Source: an uncultured Opitutia bacterium
Lineage (GTDB): Bacteria > Verrucomicrobiota > Verrucomicrobiia > Opitutales > Opitutaceae
Assembly (NCBI GenBank): GCA_903877135.1
Contig: CAIRCN010000085.1
Coordinates: 1-64,000, forward strand
DNA: 64,000 bases
Reading direction: 5' to 3'
Shown here in pieces: positions 33,504 to 43,153 of this stretch (position 1 is the stretch's first letter; each line of letters begins with the position of its first letter). A program made the position numbers and the translations under genes. The notes below the pieces were generated by a model that was not told the origin of the DNA, did not search any database, and saw only the letters and a program-made list of their open reading frames with translations.

Positions 33504-34364
33504 TTAACCGAAGCGGCCGGAGACGTAGGCCTCGGTCTGGGCGTGGGCCGGGTTCATGAAAATGGTGCGGGTGTCGGCGTATTCGATGAGTTTGCCGAGA
33601 TAAAAGAACGCGGTCTTGTCCGAGACTCGCGCCGCCTGCTGCATGTTGTGGGTGACGATGACGATGGTGAAGCGCGTGCGCAGCTCCTGAATCAATTCCT
33701 CGATCTTGGCCGTGGCGACCGGATCGAGCGCCGAACACGGCTCGTCCATCAAAATGACCTCGGGCTCGACCGCCAAGGCGCGGGCGATGCAGAGGCGCTG
33801 CTGCTGGCCGCCGGAAAGTCCCAGGCCGCTGGTGTGCAGCCGGTCCTTGACCTCGTCCCAGAGCGCAGCGCCCCGGAGCGATGTTTCCACGACCTCGTCG
33901 AGTCGCGCCTTGTTGGTCTGGCCCTGGAGCTTCAAGCCGTAGGTGATGTTTTCGTGGATGGATTTCGGAAAGGGATTTGATTTTTGAAAAACCATGCCGA
34001 CCCGCTTGCGCAGCTCGATGACATCGACATCCGGGCGGTGGATGTCGATGCCCCGGATCTTGATCATGCCCTTGGCCACACGGGCCCCGTCGATGAGGTC
34101 GTTCATGCGGTTCAGGCAACGGAGCAGCGTGGACTTGCCGCAGCCGGACGGCCCGATGAACGCGGTGACCTTGCGGTTTTCTATCCCAAGGGTGACGCCG
34201 TGCAGCGCCTGCAAGGCGCCGTAGAAGAAGTCCAACTGGTCGATGTCGACGAGGGTTGCGCCCGCGGGCGCAACGGCGGCGCCGGTGGCGGGCGCAGCAA
34301 CGGTCGGATGGCGGACAGACGCGGAGGGGCGGGTTTCCATGAGAGAGGGAGCGGAGGTTACCAT
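33504..34364 (-). CDS. pstB: Phosphate ABC transporter ATP-binding protein PstB
   Basis: The 286-residue ATPase of the Pst importer. Walker A is [19 protein letters not shown], the signature is [19 protein letters not shown], Walker B is [14 protein letters not shown] and the H-loop is [10 protein letters not shown]. An Ala/Pro-rich N-terminal extension of about 30 residues precedes the domain. ATG 34364 overlaps the pstA stop (ATGGTAA), suggesting coupled translation; ATG 34340 is an alternative start. Confidence 0.96.
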   Translation of the reverse strand: MVTSAPSLMETRPSASVRHPTVAAPATGAAVAPAGATLVDIDQLDFFYGALQALHGVTLGIENRKVTAFIGPSGCGKSTLLRCLNRMNDLIDGARVAKGMIKIRGIDIHRPDVDVIELRKRVGMVFQKSNPFPKSIHENITYGLKLQGQTNKARLDEVVETSLRGAALWDEVKDRLHTSGLGLSGGQQQRLCIARALAVEPEVILMDEPCSALDPVATAKIEELIQELRTRFTIVIVTHNMQQAARVSDKTAFFYLGKLIEYADTRTIFMNPAHAQTEAYVSGRFG

Positions 34365-35398
34365 TGGTAGCGGTTGCGCAGTCGGCTGCGGAGCACGATC
34401 GAGGCCGTGGCGATCAGGGCGACGATCAGCAGGAAGACGAAGGCGGTGCCGTATTGCACGCGCTCTGTGTATTCGTTCTGCGGAATCTTGGAGCTGACGA
34501 CGTAGATGTGATAGGGCAGTGCCATCACGCCTTGGAAGAAAAACTCGCTGAATTTGTCCACCTGCCACGGCAGCTTGTCGCGCACGACGTAGGCGGCGGT
34601 GAACATGATCGGCGCCGTCTCGCCGGCCACGCGGGCAATGCCGAGGATCGACGAGGTGAGAATGCCCGGCAGCGCGTAGGGCAGGACGTTCTTGCGGATG
34701 GTCTGCCACTTCGTCGCGCCCAGCGCAAGCGAGCCCTCACGGAAGCCCCTGGGCACGGCCTTGAGCGACTCCTCGCTCGCGGTGATGACCACCGGTAGGA
34801 CCATGAAGGCGAGCGTGAACCAGCCGGCGAGCAGCGAGACGTTCCAGCCGAAGAAGATCACGAACATCCCGAAGCCGAAGAGACCGAAGACGATCGAGGG
34901 CACGCCTGCAAGGTTCAGGATGGCGAGGCGCACGAAGCGGATGAACCGGCCGTCGCGGGCATATTCGTTAAGGTAGATCGCGGCACTCACCCCGAGGATG
35001 AGGGCGATGGCCATCGAGCCGAGGACCAGCAACACGGTGCCCACGATGCAGGGGAAGATGCCGCCCGCGGAGTAGATGTAACTCTCCGACTTCACCCGGG
35101 CCACGTCGGGGTGCCGCGCCTGAAAGACACGGTAGTCGCCGTCACCCAGCTCCATTTTTTGTCCGTGAAATTCAAAGACGTGCAGCGACTCGGGCGCCTC
35201 CGTCAGAAACGTGGTGTTGAGGAACGGCGCTCGGACCTGAAACACGCTGCCCGCGCCCTTGAACACGATCGTGCCGAAGATCAGCGCCCCGCAGAGCAGC
35301 ACAAAATAGGTGGCCGCCCTGAAGCAGAAAAAGACGAGGCCCTCCCGGCGGCGCAGAGCCGAGGGCCGGGCCTGAAAGATATGGCATTCGGTGCTCAT
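34358..35398 (-). CDS. pstA: Phosphate ABC transporter permease PstA
   Basis: A 346-residue permease with six predicted helices. The EAA loop reads [23 protein letters not shown]. Between TM1 and TM2 it has about 40 extra residues (region [19 protein letters not shown] and following), longer than in typical PstA, echoing the much larger insert in PstC. ATG 35398 is preferred over TTG 35410, which overlaps the pstC stop. Confidence 0.94.
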   Translation of the reverse strand: MSTECHIFQARPSALRRREGLVFFCFRAATYFVLLCGALIFGTIVFKGAGSVFQVRAPFLNTTFLTEAPESLHVFEFHGQKMELGDGDYRVFQARHPDVARVKSESYIYSAGGIFPCIVGTVLLVLGSMAIALILGVSAAIYLNEYARDGRFIRFVRLAILNLAGVPSIVFGLFGFGMFVIFFGWNVSLLAGWFTLAFMVLPVVITASEESLKAVPRGFREGSLALGATKWQTIRKNVLPYALPGILTSSILGIARVAGETAPIMFTAAYVVRDKLPWQVDKFSEFFFQGVMALPYHIYVVSSKIPQNEYTERVQYGTAFVFLLIVALIATASIVLRSRLRNRYQW

Positions 35399-35402
35399 GG
35401 TT

Positions 35403-37004
35403 TCAGCCAATGGAGATGCGGTAGCGGCGCACGATGCCCTGGGCCACGTAGTTGATGCCGAGCGAAAGAAAGAACAGCACGAGGCCGACCATGAACAGCG
35501 CGCGATAGTGGATACTGCCCTGCACGACTTCGCCCATCTCCTGCGCGATGATGCCGGTCATCGTGTGCACCGGCTGGGTGATGACGGCGAGACCCGCCGT
35601 GAAATCGGGGATGGCGATCCGGTTGCCCGCGCAGAGCAGCACGACCATCGTCTCGCCGATCACGCGGCCGAGACCAAGCAACACCGCCGAAATGATGCCG
35701 GAGAGCGAGGCGGGCACGATGATCTTGACGACGGTCTGGAGCCGGGTGGCGCCGAGCGCGAACGAAGCCTCCGTGAAGGCGCGGGGCACGTTGTTGAGCG
35801 CATCCTCCGCCAGCGTGAAGATCGTCGGCACCGCGATGAACGCCAACAGGCAGCCGGCGGTGAGGATGTTGAGCCGCTCGGCGTAGGGAAACCCCGGCAC
35901 CCAGGCGAGCCCCGGCACCTGCGACAGGGCGCGCAGCAACTGGCCCAGCACCGCAATGCCGAAAAACCCGAGCACGACCGAGGGAATCGCCGAAATGAAC
36001 TCGATGCTCGGCTTGATCAACCGCTGCTCAAACGGGCTCGCGATCTGATTAACATAGACCGCCGCGCCGACGCCGAGCGGCACCGCCAGCACGAGCGCGA
36101 CCACGGAAACCATGATCGAGCCAACGAGGAGCGGGATGACGCCATACCAGTCCTGCCAGAAGCTCGCGGTGCGCCACTCGTGGCCGAAGAGGAAAGAAGT
36201 AAAGGCGCGGCTTGCCGGCACGGGCGCGCGGAAATCCCACGACTCCAAATTCCGGAGCACGGAGGGAAACCCGGCCAGGTATTCGGCATTGAGCTCCTTG
36301 AAGCGTTCGAGCCGGGCTTGCAGCGCGGGTTCCGGCATGGCTGGCGCAGTTGCGATCACGGCGTTCAGCCGCCTGGAAAATTCCGCGGCGGCCTCCCGGT
36401 AAGCGGGGAGCGTGCCGAGGATCGGCTTGAGTTCGGCGACAAAATCGATCGGGACTGTCTCGATTTTGGCCGCCGCCTCGGTCTGACCAGCCGCGAGTAG
36501 CTGGGCGCGCTGGGTCTTCCGATCCTCCGTGACGGTGAACTTCTCCTTGATCGCCGTGGCCTGCTCGGTCAGGTCCGAGACGAGCGTGCGGATCGGCTCC
36601 ACCGCGTCGCCATACTGGTCGGCAAACGTGTCGAAGCCCGCCAGTGCCGCGTTCGCCGCCGCAAGGGAGAGTTTCTTCTGCTGTGTAAGATAATTGACCT
36701 GCCGGACGCGCAAATCGGACAGGTAGCGGGTCAGCGCGGTGTGGTCATCCTGCTGGGTGCGGATGTAGTCCACATATTCGAGGCCGGCCTGGCGGTAAAC
36801 CTCCAGGTTTTCCCGGTTTTCGCCGAAAAACCCGGCGCCCTCGCGAAACAGGAAAATCGTGATCAGCGCCAGCACGACGACCGAGACGACCGCGTTGCCG
36901 CCGAAGAAGAACTTGATGCAGTCGCCGAGTGTCAGGCCAAAAAGACGAAATGTCCCCTTGTGGGCGATAAAGTGGGTGCCCTCGGTGGGTCGGGAGGAAG
37001 CCAT
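35403..37004 (-). CDS. pstC: Phosphate ABC transporter permease PstC with large periplasmic insert
   Basis: A 533-residue permease, about 200 residues longer than usual PstC. TM1 is near residues 33-53 ([20 protein letters not shown]). A hydrophilic, helix-rich, coiled-coil-like region (about 55-255: [40 protein letters not shown]) is inserted before the normal [13 protein letters not shown] and TM2. The permease core then has the EAA loop [20 protein letters not shown]. The core looks functional. The start ATG 37004 is supported by the core's N-terminus. Confidence 0.93.
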   Translation of the reverse strand: MASSRPTEGTHFIAHKGTFRLFGLTLGDCIKFFFGGNAVVSVVVLALITIFLFREGAGFFGENRENLEVYRQAGLEYVDYIRTQQDDHTALTRYLSDLRVRQVNYLTQQKKLSLAAANAALAGFDTFADQYGDAVEPIRTLVSDLTEQATAIKEKFTVTEDRKTQRAQLLAAGQTEAAAKIETVPIDFVAELKPILGTLPAYREAAAEFSRRLNAVIATAPAMPEPALQARLERFKELNAEYLAGFPSVLRNLESWDFRAPVPASRAFTSFLFGHEWRTASFWQDWYGVIPLLVGSIMVSVVALVLAVPLGVGAAVYVNQIASPFEQRLIKPSIEFISAIPSVVLGFFGIAVLGQLLRALSQVPGLAWVPGFPYAERLNILTAGCLLAFIAVPTIFTLAEDALNNVPRAFTEASFALGATRLQTVVKIIVPASLSGIISAVLLGLGRVIGETMVVLLCAGNRIAIPDFTAGLAVITQPVHTMTGIIAQEMGEVVQGSIHYRALFMVGLVLFFLSLGINYVAQGIVRRYRISIG

Positions 37005-37052
37005 GATACAACAGGACGAGATGCGGCGCGGACGGCGGTGGCAAAGGTAAAC

Positions 37053-37083
37053 AAAAGCCCGCCGACTTTCGGTCAAGCGGGCT
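37053..37083 (-). terminator. Intergenic attenuating hairpin between pstS and pstC
   Basis: On the minus strand AGCCCGC (37083-37077) pairs with GCGGGCT (37062-37056) around a 14-base loop and is followed by TTTGTTTA. The stem is short, so it probably reduces rather than stops transcription into pstCAB, keeping the binding protein in excess. Confidence 0.6.
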
Positions 37084-37106
37084 GGAGTGTCATTCCGGTG
37101 AACGGT

Positions 37107-37916
37107 TCAGCGCACGGGCACGAAACCGATCTTCGCGACGATCTTCTGCCCGTCGTCGCTAAGGGTGAAGGCGACGAACTTGGCCGCCTCGCCGACTGGC
37201 TCGCCGTTGGTATAGTAGAATGTCGGGCGGGCGTAGGGATATTTCTTCGCCAACACCGACTCTTTGCTCGGCGTGGTGCCCTCGATCGAGGCCACCTTGA
37301 CGCCGGGCTCGTTCATGTAGGCGAGGCCGACGTAACCGATGCCGCTCGGATTCTTGGCGACTTCGGCGACGATCTGCTCGTTGCCGGCCATCTTCTGCGA
37401 GGAGCCGGCGTAGTCGCGCTTCTTCATCGCGAGGTCCTTGAAGTCCGAGTAAGTGCCCGAGGAAGTGTTGCGCGTGTAGATCGAGATCGCGCCCGGCGTG
37501 CCGCCCACTGCCGACCAGTCGGTGATGTCACCGGCGAAGATTTGCTCGACCTGGCGCTTGGTCAGGGCGGAGACCGGGTTATTCGCATTCAGGACCACGG
37601 CGATGCCGTCGTAGGCGACGATGGTGGGCTTCATGGTCACGCCCTTGGACTGGGCGAGCGACATCTCGGTGGGCTTGGCGCGGCGGGACGACATGCCGAT
37701 CTGGGCGGTTCCGTCGGTGATGGCCGCGATGCCGGTGGTGGAGCCCTCGGCGGCGATCTCGAAGGAGACGCCCGGGTTGCGGGCCTTGTAGTCCTCAGCG
37801 AGCGTCGGGACGAGTTTCGCCCCTAGTGTGTCGGAACCCTTGATGACGAGCTTTTGGGCGCGGGCGGAAGTCGCGGCGAGCGCGGCGACAGCGAGGAGAA
37901 GGAGGAATTTTTTCAT
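37107..37916 (-). CDS. pstS: Periplasmic phosphate-binding protein PstS
   Basis: A 269-residue solute-binding protein with signal peptide MKKFLLLLAVAALAATSARA. Phosphate-binding landmarks are IKGSDTLGAKLVPTLAE, AEGSTTGIAAITDGTAQIGMSSR and YTRNTSSGTYSDFKDLAMK. The short form and the GSDTL start are those of the compact PstS group. It follows the porin gene by 30 bp and precedes pstC, so porin, binding protein and permeases are one transcription unit. Confidence 0.96.
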   Translation of the reverse strand: MKKFLLLLAVAALAATSARAQKLVIKGSDTLGAKLVPTLAEDYKARNPGVSFEIAAEGSTTGIAAITDGTAQIGMSSRRAKPTEMSLAQSKGVTMKPTIVAYDGIAVVLNANNPVSALTKRQVEQIFAGDITDWSAVGGTPGAISIYTRNTSSGTYSDFKDLAMKKRDYAGSSQKMAGNEQIVAEVAKNPSGIGYVGLAYMNEPGVKVASIEGTTPSKESVLAKKYPYARPTFYYTNGEPVGEAAKFVAFTLSDDGQKIVAKIGFVPVR

Positions 37917-37946
37917 GATGTTTTCGGGTTGTTTTTTGGGGAGAGG

Positions 37947-39218
37947 TCAGAAGTTCACCTGCATCTGGCTGCGGACGCCGTCGGCCGTGGCCTTAGCGAT
38001 ACCGCCAGTGACCGTGTCCTTCGATTCGGCGTGGATGTAGCCGAGCTGGAATTTCACGTCGTTGCCGCGAAACAGATAGTTGCCGCCGAAATACCATTCG
38101 GACATCTTGTTCATGGTGCCGCCACTGGGCGCCGAGCGTGTGCCGTCGCTGATGTTCACGCCCCGGCCGTCGGAATTGACATAGCTGTAGCGCACCACTC
38201 CCTCGAGTTTGTCGGTGAACAGGTAAGCGGGTTGAATCCAGTAGGCATTGATATTGGCGTCGGCGGTGCCCGAGGCGCGCCCGTTCTGATTCTTACCGTC
38301 AAAATACTCCCCTTCGAGGTCGAGTTTGCCGTAGCCCAGCGCGCCATAGACCGAGTAAACCGTCAGGTTGTTGCCTTTGCCGAGGGTGAGACCGCCTTGA
38401 TCCGGCAGGTCGCCAACCGACGCGCCGAATTTATAGGTGCCGCCGTCGAACTTGCCCTTGTAGCCGGCGTTGGCCCAGTAGGACAAATTGTTGTTGGCCG
38501 CGGTGCCCGCGCCCTGGACCCCGGGGTCGGAATTGCCGCTGAGCGAGGAGAACTCGTCGCGCTCGGGATTCGTGACTGCGACATTGTAAAAAAGCCCGCT
38601 ATCCAACGTTCCGCCCAGGAAGACGCCAGTGCGGTAACTGCCGGCCCCGAGGCGGCGGCCGTTGTTCGACTCGACAAAATACCGGGTCGCTGGCGAGCGC
38701 TCAATCGCCTTCAGGCTGCCGCTGGAGGTGTCCCACTCTTCCAAGCCGATCGGTGCCTTGCGAAAGCCAATGTCGAGCACCAGCGGGTCGCTCTGTTTCC
38801 ACTCGATGAACGCCCGGTCAAAGCTGTTGTTGGCAAAGTCGTAATTGACGTCGGCACTCCAGCCATTGCCCACCTCGGCCTTGGCGCCCAGGTAGATGCG
38901 CCGCAGAAGAAAATGCTCGGTGGACACCGGGTTGGCCGAGGTTCCATCGATGGAGGCGCCCAGCCCGGCATATTGGACCTGCACCCGGCCGCTGATGGAA
39001 AGACCAACCGTGCTTTTGCCGCCGGAGATTGTCGAGACGACTGCGGCGCTGGATTCGCGGGCCAGATCGGCGCGCAATTCCTCGCCTTCCTGGTCGTTGA
39101 TCAGGCCTTTTTTGACGAGCAGGTCTATGAGTGGGCCGCTGTCCTGCGCGAAGGCAGAGGTGGCGGCCAGCAGCGCGCCGCCGAGCAGCGCGAGCCATTG
39201 GGATTTCAGGTTTATCAT
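37947..39218 (-). CDS. Phosphate-selective porin, OprP/OprO family
   Basis: A 423-residue outer-membrane porin with signal peptide (ending SAFAQ) and C-terminal phenylalanine (MQVNF). After a short coiled N-terminal stretch (LIDLLVKKGLINDQEGEELR), the barrel begins GLSISGRVQVQYAGLG; the block LRRIYLGAKAEVGNGWSADV and YFVESNNGRRLGAG match OprP/O proteins. It is first in the Pho operon, directly behind the Pho box, and would admit phosphate to the PstS pool. ATG 39218 is used; a TTG five codons upstream is less likely. Confidence 0.93.
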   Translation of the reverse strand: MINLKSQWLALLGGALLAATSAFAQDSGPLIDLLVKKGLINDQEGEELRADLARESSAAVVSTISGGKSTVGLSISGRVQVQYAGLGASIDGTSANPVSTEHFLLRRIYLGAKAEVGNGWSADVNYDFANNSFDRAFIEWKQSDPLVLDIGFRKAPIGLEEWDTSSGSLKAIERSPATRYFVESNNGRRLGAGSYRTGVFLGGTLDSGLFYNVAVTNPERDEFSSLSGNSDPGVQGAGTAANNNLSYWANAGYKGKFDGGTYKFGASVGDLPDQGGLTLGKGNNLTVYSVYGALGYGKLDLEGEYFDGKNQNGRASGTADANINAYWIQPAYLFTDKLEGVVRYSYVNSDGRGVNISDGTRSAPSGGTMNKMSEWYFGGNYLFRGNDVKFQLGYIHAESKDTVTGGIAKATADGVRSQMQVNF

Positions 39219-39269
39219 GGTGAGTGCGTTCAAGGTTTGGTTGACGGAACGCCGCCATCATGGGGCCCG

Positions 39270-39301
39270 ATTGTTACGAACGCATGACGATCACGTGACA
39301 A
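39270..39301 (-). promoter_or_regulatory. Pho box with overlapping -10 of the porin-pst-pho operon
   Basis: On the minus strand TGTCA (from 39300), CGTCA (from 39289) and CGTAA (from 39278) recur with exact 11-base spacing, the arrangement of the PhoB direct repeat. A TAACAAT -10-like sequence lies about 7 bases after the second repeat, as in E. coli Pho promoters where the Pho box replaces the -35. The porin ATG is about 52 bp downstream. Confidence 0.78.
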
Positions 39302-39386
39302 AACGGCAAAAGCACACCTCCCGTCATACGTGCCGAAGAAACAAACCGCTGGCGGGAAAAGTAAGACGGCTGCGTGGCCCGGTTAA

Positions 39387-41162
39387 TCAGACCTCGGTCT
39401 TCTTGCGTTTTTCCACGAGCGCGAGCAGCAGATCGCCCTTGGCCAGACTGCCGACCAGTTGACCGCTCTCTGGTTCCACCACCGGCAGACGCTCCGCCGT
39501 GACGCCGAGAAACGCGGCCAGCCCGTCGCTCAGCGACTGCTTGGGCCCGATCCGAGGAAAATCCTCCCGCATGATGTCGCTCGCGATGACCAGACCCGCC
39601 AGATCCGGCTCACCGAGGTAGGGTTTGATATCGTGCAAGGACACCGCGCCGAGGAAACGCCCGTCGGCATCGACCACATAGAGGTGGTTGATGCGCACGG
39701 TGAGAAACATTCGTGCGATTTCGGCGAAGCGCGCCGTCGCCGGCACTGTCTCCGGTTTTGTTTTCATCAGGTCGCGCACACTGCCGGTGGACAGGAGGTC
39801 GGCGGGGATGGCGGCGGTCTTGCGCTTGAGCGCCTCGCTGTAGAGCGACTGCCCTTCCAGCCCCTTCGCCGTGTAATACGCCAGCACGCTGCACAGCATC
39901 AGCGGCAAGATGATGTCGTAGCTCAGCGTCATCTCGAACAGCATGATCACCGCCATGACCGGCGCGTAGGTGGCCGCCGAGAGGAACGCCCCCATGCCCA
40001 CCAGCGCGAACGCCTCCGGCGAGGACGCCCCCGTGGGCCAGAGCGTGTGCACCGCGGCGCCGAACAGATAACCCACGCTCGCCCCCATGAAGAGTGTCGG
40101 CGTGAACACGCCCCCGGGCGCGCCCGAGCCAAACGTCGAGGCCGTGGCCACCCACTTCGCCACGAACACCAGGAGGAGCGCCGCCCACGCGATGTGGCCG
40201 TTGAGGATTGAGAGCACCACCGTGTAGCCGTTGCCGCACACCTCGGGTACGAACACCGCGATGTCGCCGACGATGATACCCCCGAGCACCAGCCGCGCGA
40301 TCAGCGGCATCGACGTGCCGACGAACCACCGCTCCGCCGCGCGCAACGAGCGCAGGAACCACGGCGCCACCGTGCCCGCCACCAGGCCCAGCACGATATA
40401 AGGGCCCATTTCCCACGGAGAATTCAGCGTGAACGCCGGCACACGGTAGAGCTGATGCGCATTGGTCATCACGCGCACCGTCAGCGCGGCCACCACTGCC
40501 GCGACCGCCAGCGGCCCGAGGCTCTCCATCGCGATGGTGCCCAAAATGATTTCCGCCACGAAAAACGACCCCGCGATCGGCGCGTTGTAGGCCGACGCGA
40601 TCCCCGCCGCTGCGCCGCACGCCACCAGCAGCCGCAGTTGCGGCGGGGAAAACTGCCGCCAGCGGCCGAGCATCGACGCCATCATCGCCGCCAGCTGCAC
40701 CATCGGGCCCTCGCGCCCGATCGACCCACCCGAGCCGATGGTAAACAGCGCCGCGGCGCTTTTGAGCAAGCTCGACCGCACCGGCAGGTCGCCCGAGCCG
40801 ATGACGATCGCCTCCATATAGTCGGTCGAGCTCTGCTCACGCGTCAGCCGTTGGCCGAACAGCAGAGTGAGTCCCGCCAGCAATCCGCCCGCCGCCGGCA
40901 CGAGGATGCGCGCCCACCACGGCAGTTGCCGCATCGTTTCGACGACGCCAGAATTGTAGCCGGTCAGCAGCTCGTGGATACCTTCGGCCAGCACACTGAA
41001 GAGCAGGGACGCCAGCGCACCGAGGAAACCGGCCAGCGCCGCCCACAGCAGCGTGATCTGCCACTCCGTGAATTGCAGTTTCTCCTGAATCCACAGCCGC
41101 CAGCGCAGCAGGCGCAGCAGCCGCCGCATCAGCAACGCCGCCGGATCGGTGACCGCCTTCAT
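39387..41162 (-). CDS. CLC-type chloride channel/antiporter with C-terminal CBS pair
   Basis: A 591-residue CLC protein. Ion-pathway motifs are present: GSGGSIGREGPMVQ (with the gating Glu of GREGP), CGAAAGIASAYNAPIAGSFFVAE and GSGAPGGVFTPTLFMG. After the membrane domain, two CBS domains (about 455-585, SVRDLMKTKPETVPA and ITASDIMRED-like segments) end the protein. The gating Glu points to an antiporter-type cycle. The start ATG 41162 overlaps the stop of the upstream EIIA gene by 4 bp (ATGA). Confidence 0.93.
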   Translation of the reverse strand: MKAVTDPAALLMRRLLRLLRWRLWIQEKLQFTEWQITLLWAALAGFLGALASLLFSVLAEGIHELLTGYNSGVVETMRQLPWWARILVPAAGGLLAGLTLLFGQRLTREQSSTDYMEAIVIGSGDLPVRSSLLKSAAALFTIGSGGSIGREGPMVQLAAMMASMLGRWRQFSPPQLRLLVACGAAAGIASAYNAPIAGSFFVAEIILGTIAMESLGPLAVAAVVAALTVRVMTNAHQLYRVPAFTLNSPWEMGPYIVLGLVAGTVAPWFLRSLRAAERWFVGTSMPLIARLVLGGIIVGDIAVFVPEVCGNGYTVVLSILNGHIAWAALLLVFVAKWVATASTFGSGAPGGVFTPTLFMGASVGYLFGAAVHTLWPTGASSPEAFALVGMGAFLSAATYAPVMAVIMLFEMTLSYDIILPLMLCSVLAYYTAKGLEGQSLYSEALKRKTAAIPADLLSTGSVRDLMKTKPETVPATARFAEIARMFLTVRINHLYVVDADGRFLGAVSLHDIKPYLGEPDLAGLVIASDIMREDFPRIGPKQSLSDGLAAFLGVTAERLPVVEPESGQLVGSLAKGDLLLALVEKRKKTEV

Positions 41163-41632
41163 GCCCCGGCGCCGCGCACGAGCAGCGCCCGAAACTCCGC
41201 CTCCGTCGCCGCCGCCAGCAATCCGGCCCGGACGCCCTCCGTCTTCAGCAAACGCGAAATCGAAGACACGAGCTTCAGATAGCCTTCCACCTGCTGTTTT
41301 GGGGTGCCGATCATGAACACCAGCCGCACCTGCGGATGCTCCGCGTCGAACGCCACGCCCGGAGCCTCCAGCCGGCCGATGCCCAGCACGATGCGATCCA
41401 CGGCGGATGTGCGCGCGTGCGGCAACGCCACCTCCGCCGCGATGCACACCGATGCGACGCGCGCCCGCTCTTGCAAGTCGCGCAGAAACCGCGCCTCGTC
41501 GTTCACCCCCGGCACCAGCGCCAGCGGCGTATGAACGGCACGCAGTGCCGCCGCACGCGTGTTCACATTCACGTCGAGCAGGACCACGTCCGGTTGGGCG
41601 ATGAGGTCGTTTGGCAAGTCCACTGCTCCCAC
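41159..41632 (-). CDS. PTS EIIA type-2 (fructose/mannitol/Ntr-like) domain protein
   Basis: A 157-residue free-standing EIIA domain. The phospho-His is H72 in AAEVALPHARTSAVDR, and VRLVFMIGTPKQQVEGYLKLV is the following conserved strand-helix. No EIIB or EIIC gene is nearby, so it is probably regulatory rather than sugar-transporting. It starts at GTG 41632. Translational coupling to the CLC gene is unusual and suggests that it controls that transporter. It is divergent from the M24 peptidase gene. Confidence 0.85.
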   Translation of the reverse strand: MGAVDLPNDLIAQPDVVLLDVNVNTRAAALRAVHTPLALVPGVNDEARFLRDLQERARVASVCIAAEVALPHARTSAVDRIVLGIGRLEAPGVAFDAEHPQVRLVFMIGTPKQQVEGYLKLVSSISRLLKTEGVRAGLLAAATEAEFRALLVRGAGA

Positions 41633-41799
41633 CTTAAAGGGTTGCTTCCGTAAAACAAGCCGCAGGTTTCGCTTATGTCGGAATCAGAGCAAAACAACCC
41701 CACCAAGTCCCTCCCCCTTGGCCCTTGACGCTGCCCTGCGCCGATTGAGGATGGCCGCCATCGGCGGTCGTCACTGCCACGATCACCGTCAAAAATCGT

Positions 41800-43077
41800 A
41801 TGTCCTCTTCTCTCTCCGACCGCCGGGGCCGCGTGGCCCAAGCCCTGAATCTCGACGACACCCTGCTCCTCGTCGGCGCGGGCGAACCGGTGCCACTGCC
41901 CGAGGGCAGCGACCAGAGCTACCCATTCCGCGCCCACGCGGAATATTTTTATCTCACCGGCTTGGAGTGTCCCGGCGGGGTTATCGCCTTCGATCCACAC
42001 GACGGCGAGCGCGAAGGCTGGCGCTCGTTCGTCCCCGATGTCACCGAGGGTGAACGCGTCTGGGAAGGTCGCCAGCAGCAGTCTGGCGAATCCGTCGCTG
42101 TGCTCGAGACGTGGCTGTCGGCGCGCCGCGGCCGACCCATCGCGGCGCTAGGCGCACCTCTGCGCGGCGTGCAGGCGGACGCCGGCAAGACGGCGAAGAC
42201 CCGCGAACTGCTGACTCACGCGCGCCGACCAAAGGACGCCGGCGAAATCGCGCTCCTGCGGCGCACCGCCGTGGCAACCGCCGCCGGTTTCGCCGCGCTG
42301 CGGGCCGCCCTCCGCCCCGGCGTGACCGAGCGCCAGTTGCAGGTCGATCTTGAAACCGGATTCTTCCGCCACGGCGGCACGCGCGCCGGTTACGGCAGCA
42401 TCGTTGGCAGCGGGCCGAACTCCGCGGTGCTTCACTTCGAGCCGGGCGAACGCGCGGTATGCGAGGGCGATTTTGTGCTTGTCGACGCAGGAGCAGAAAT
42501 CGACCGCTACATGAACGATGTCACTCGCACCTACGTCGCCGGCACGCCGACGGCGTTCCAACGCGACCTCTACCAGATCGTGCTCGCCGCCGAGGAGCAC
42601 GCCATTGCGCGCTGCGTGCCCGGCGCGGAGTGGCGCGAGGTCCACCTTGCCGCCGCCGTCGAAATGGTCGCCGGTCTCGTCGGCATGGGCGTGATGCGCG
42701 GCGCGGCAGAGAGCCTCGTCGAACAGGAGGCGCACACGCTGTTTTTCCCGCATGGCCTCGGCCACATGGTCGGGCTGGGCGTGCGCGACGGCAGCGGCCT
42801 GCTGCCGGGGCGCACCAAATCCACCCGCGCCAGCCTCGCCACGCTGCGCATGGATTTGCCGCTGGCGCCCGGCTACGTCGTCACCGTCGAGCCCGGGCTA
42901 TATTTCATCCCGCCGCTGCTCAACGATCCCGCCCGCCGCGCCCGCTATCGCAATTGCGTCAACTGGCCGCTGGTCGATCAGCACCTCGCCCTCGGCGGAG
43001 TGCGCATCGAGGACAACGTGCTTGTGACCCCCGGTGAACCAGACGTCCTCACCCGCGACATCCCCAAAACGCTATAA
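41800..43077 (+). CDS. pepP: Xaa-Pro aminopeptidase (aminopeptidase P, M24B)
   Basis: A 425-residue metallopeptidase removing N-terminal residues before proline. The creatinase-like N-domain has PFRAHAEYFYLTGLECPGG. The pita-bread domain carries the two-metal ligands: LVDAGAEIDRYMNDVTRTY (two Asp), FFPHGLGHMVGLGVRD (His), VVTVEPGLYFIPPLL (Glu) and GGVRIEDNVLVT (Glu). Length and motif order are normal. No Shine-Dalgarno precedes the ATG. Confidence 0.93.
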   Translation: MSSSLSDRRGRVAQALNLDDTLLLVGAGEPVPLPEGSDQSYPFRAHAEYFYLTGLECPGGVIAFDPHDGEREGWRSFVPDVTEGERVWEGRQQQSGESVAVLETWLSARRGRPIAALGAPLRGVQADAGKTAKTRELLTHARRPKDAGEIALLRRTAVATAAGFAALRAALRPGVTERQLQVDLETGFFRHGGTRAGYGSIVGSGPNSAVLHFEPGERAVCEGDFVLVDAGAEIDRYMNDVTRTYVAGTPTAFQRDLYQIVLAAEEHAIARCVPGAEWREVHLAAAVEMVAGLVGMGVMRGAAESLVEQEAHTLFFPHGLGHMVGLGVRDGSGLLPGRTKSTRASLATLRMDLPLAPGYVVTVEPGLYFIPPLLNDPARRARYRNCVNWPLVDQHLALGGVRIEDNVLVTPGEPDVLTRDIPKTL

Positions 43078-43153
43078 CAGTGCCGGACGCACCCGTCCGT
43101 TTACCGCGGAATTTTCCGTGGACAAACTGCTCTGGCTGGCTCTCTTTCTCCGC

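Noticed and set aside
35391-37826. Two long plus-strand open frames (369 and 361 codons) opposite pstC and pstS
   Set aside because: They lie antisense to strongly conserved pst genes; high GC content removes stops on the other strand. Their translations are His/Arg/Asp-rich without motifs.
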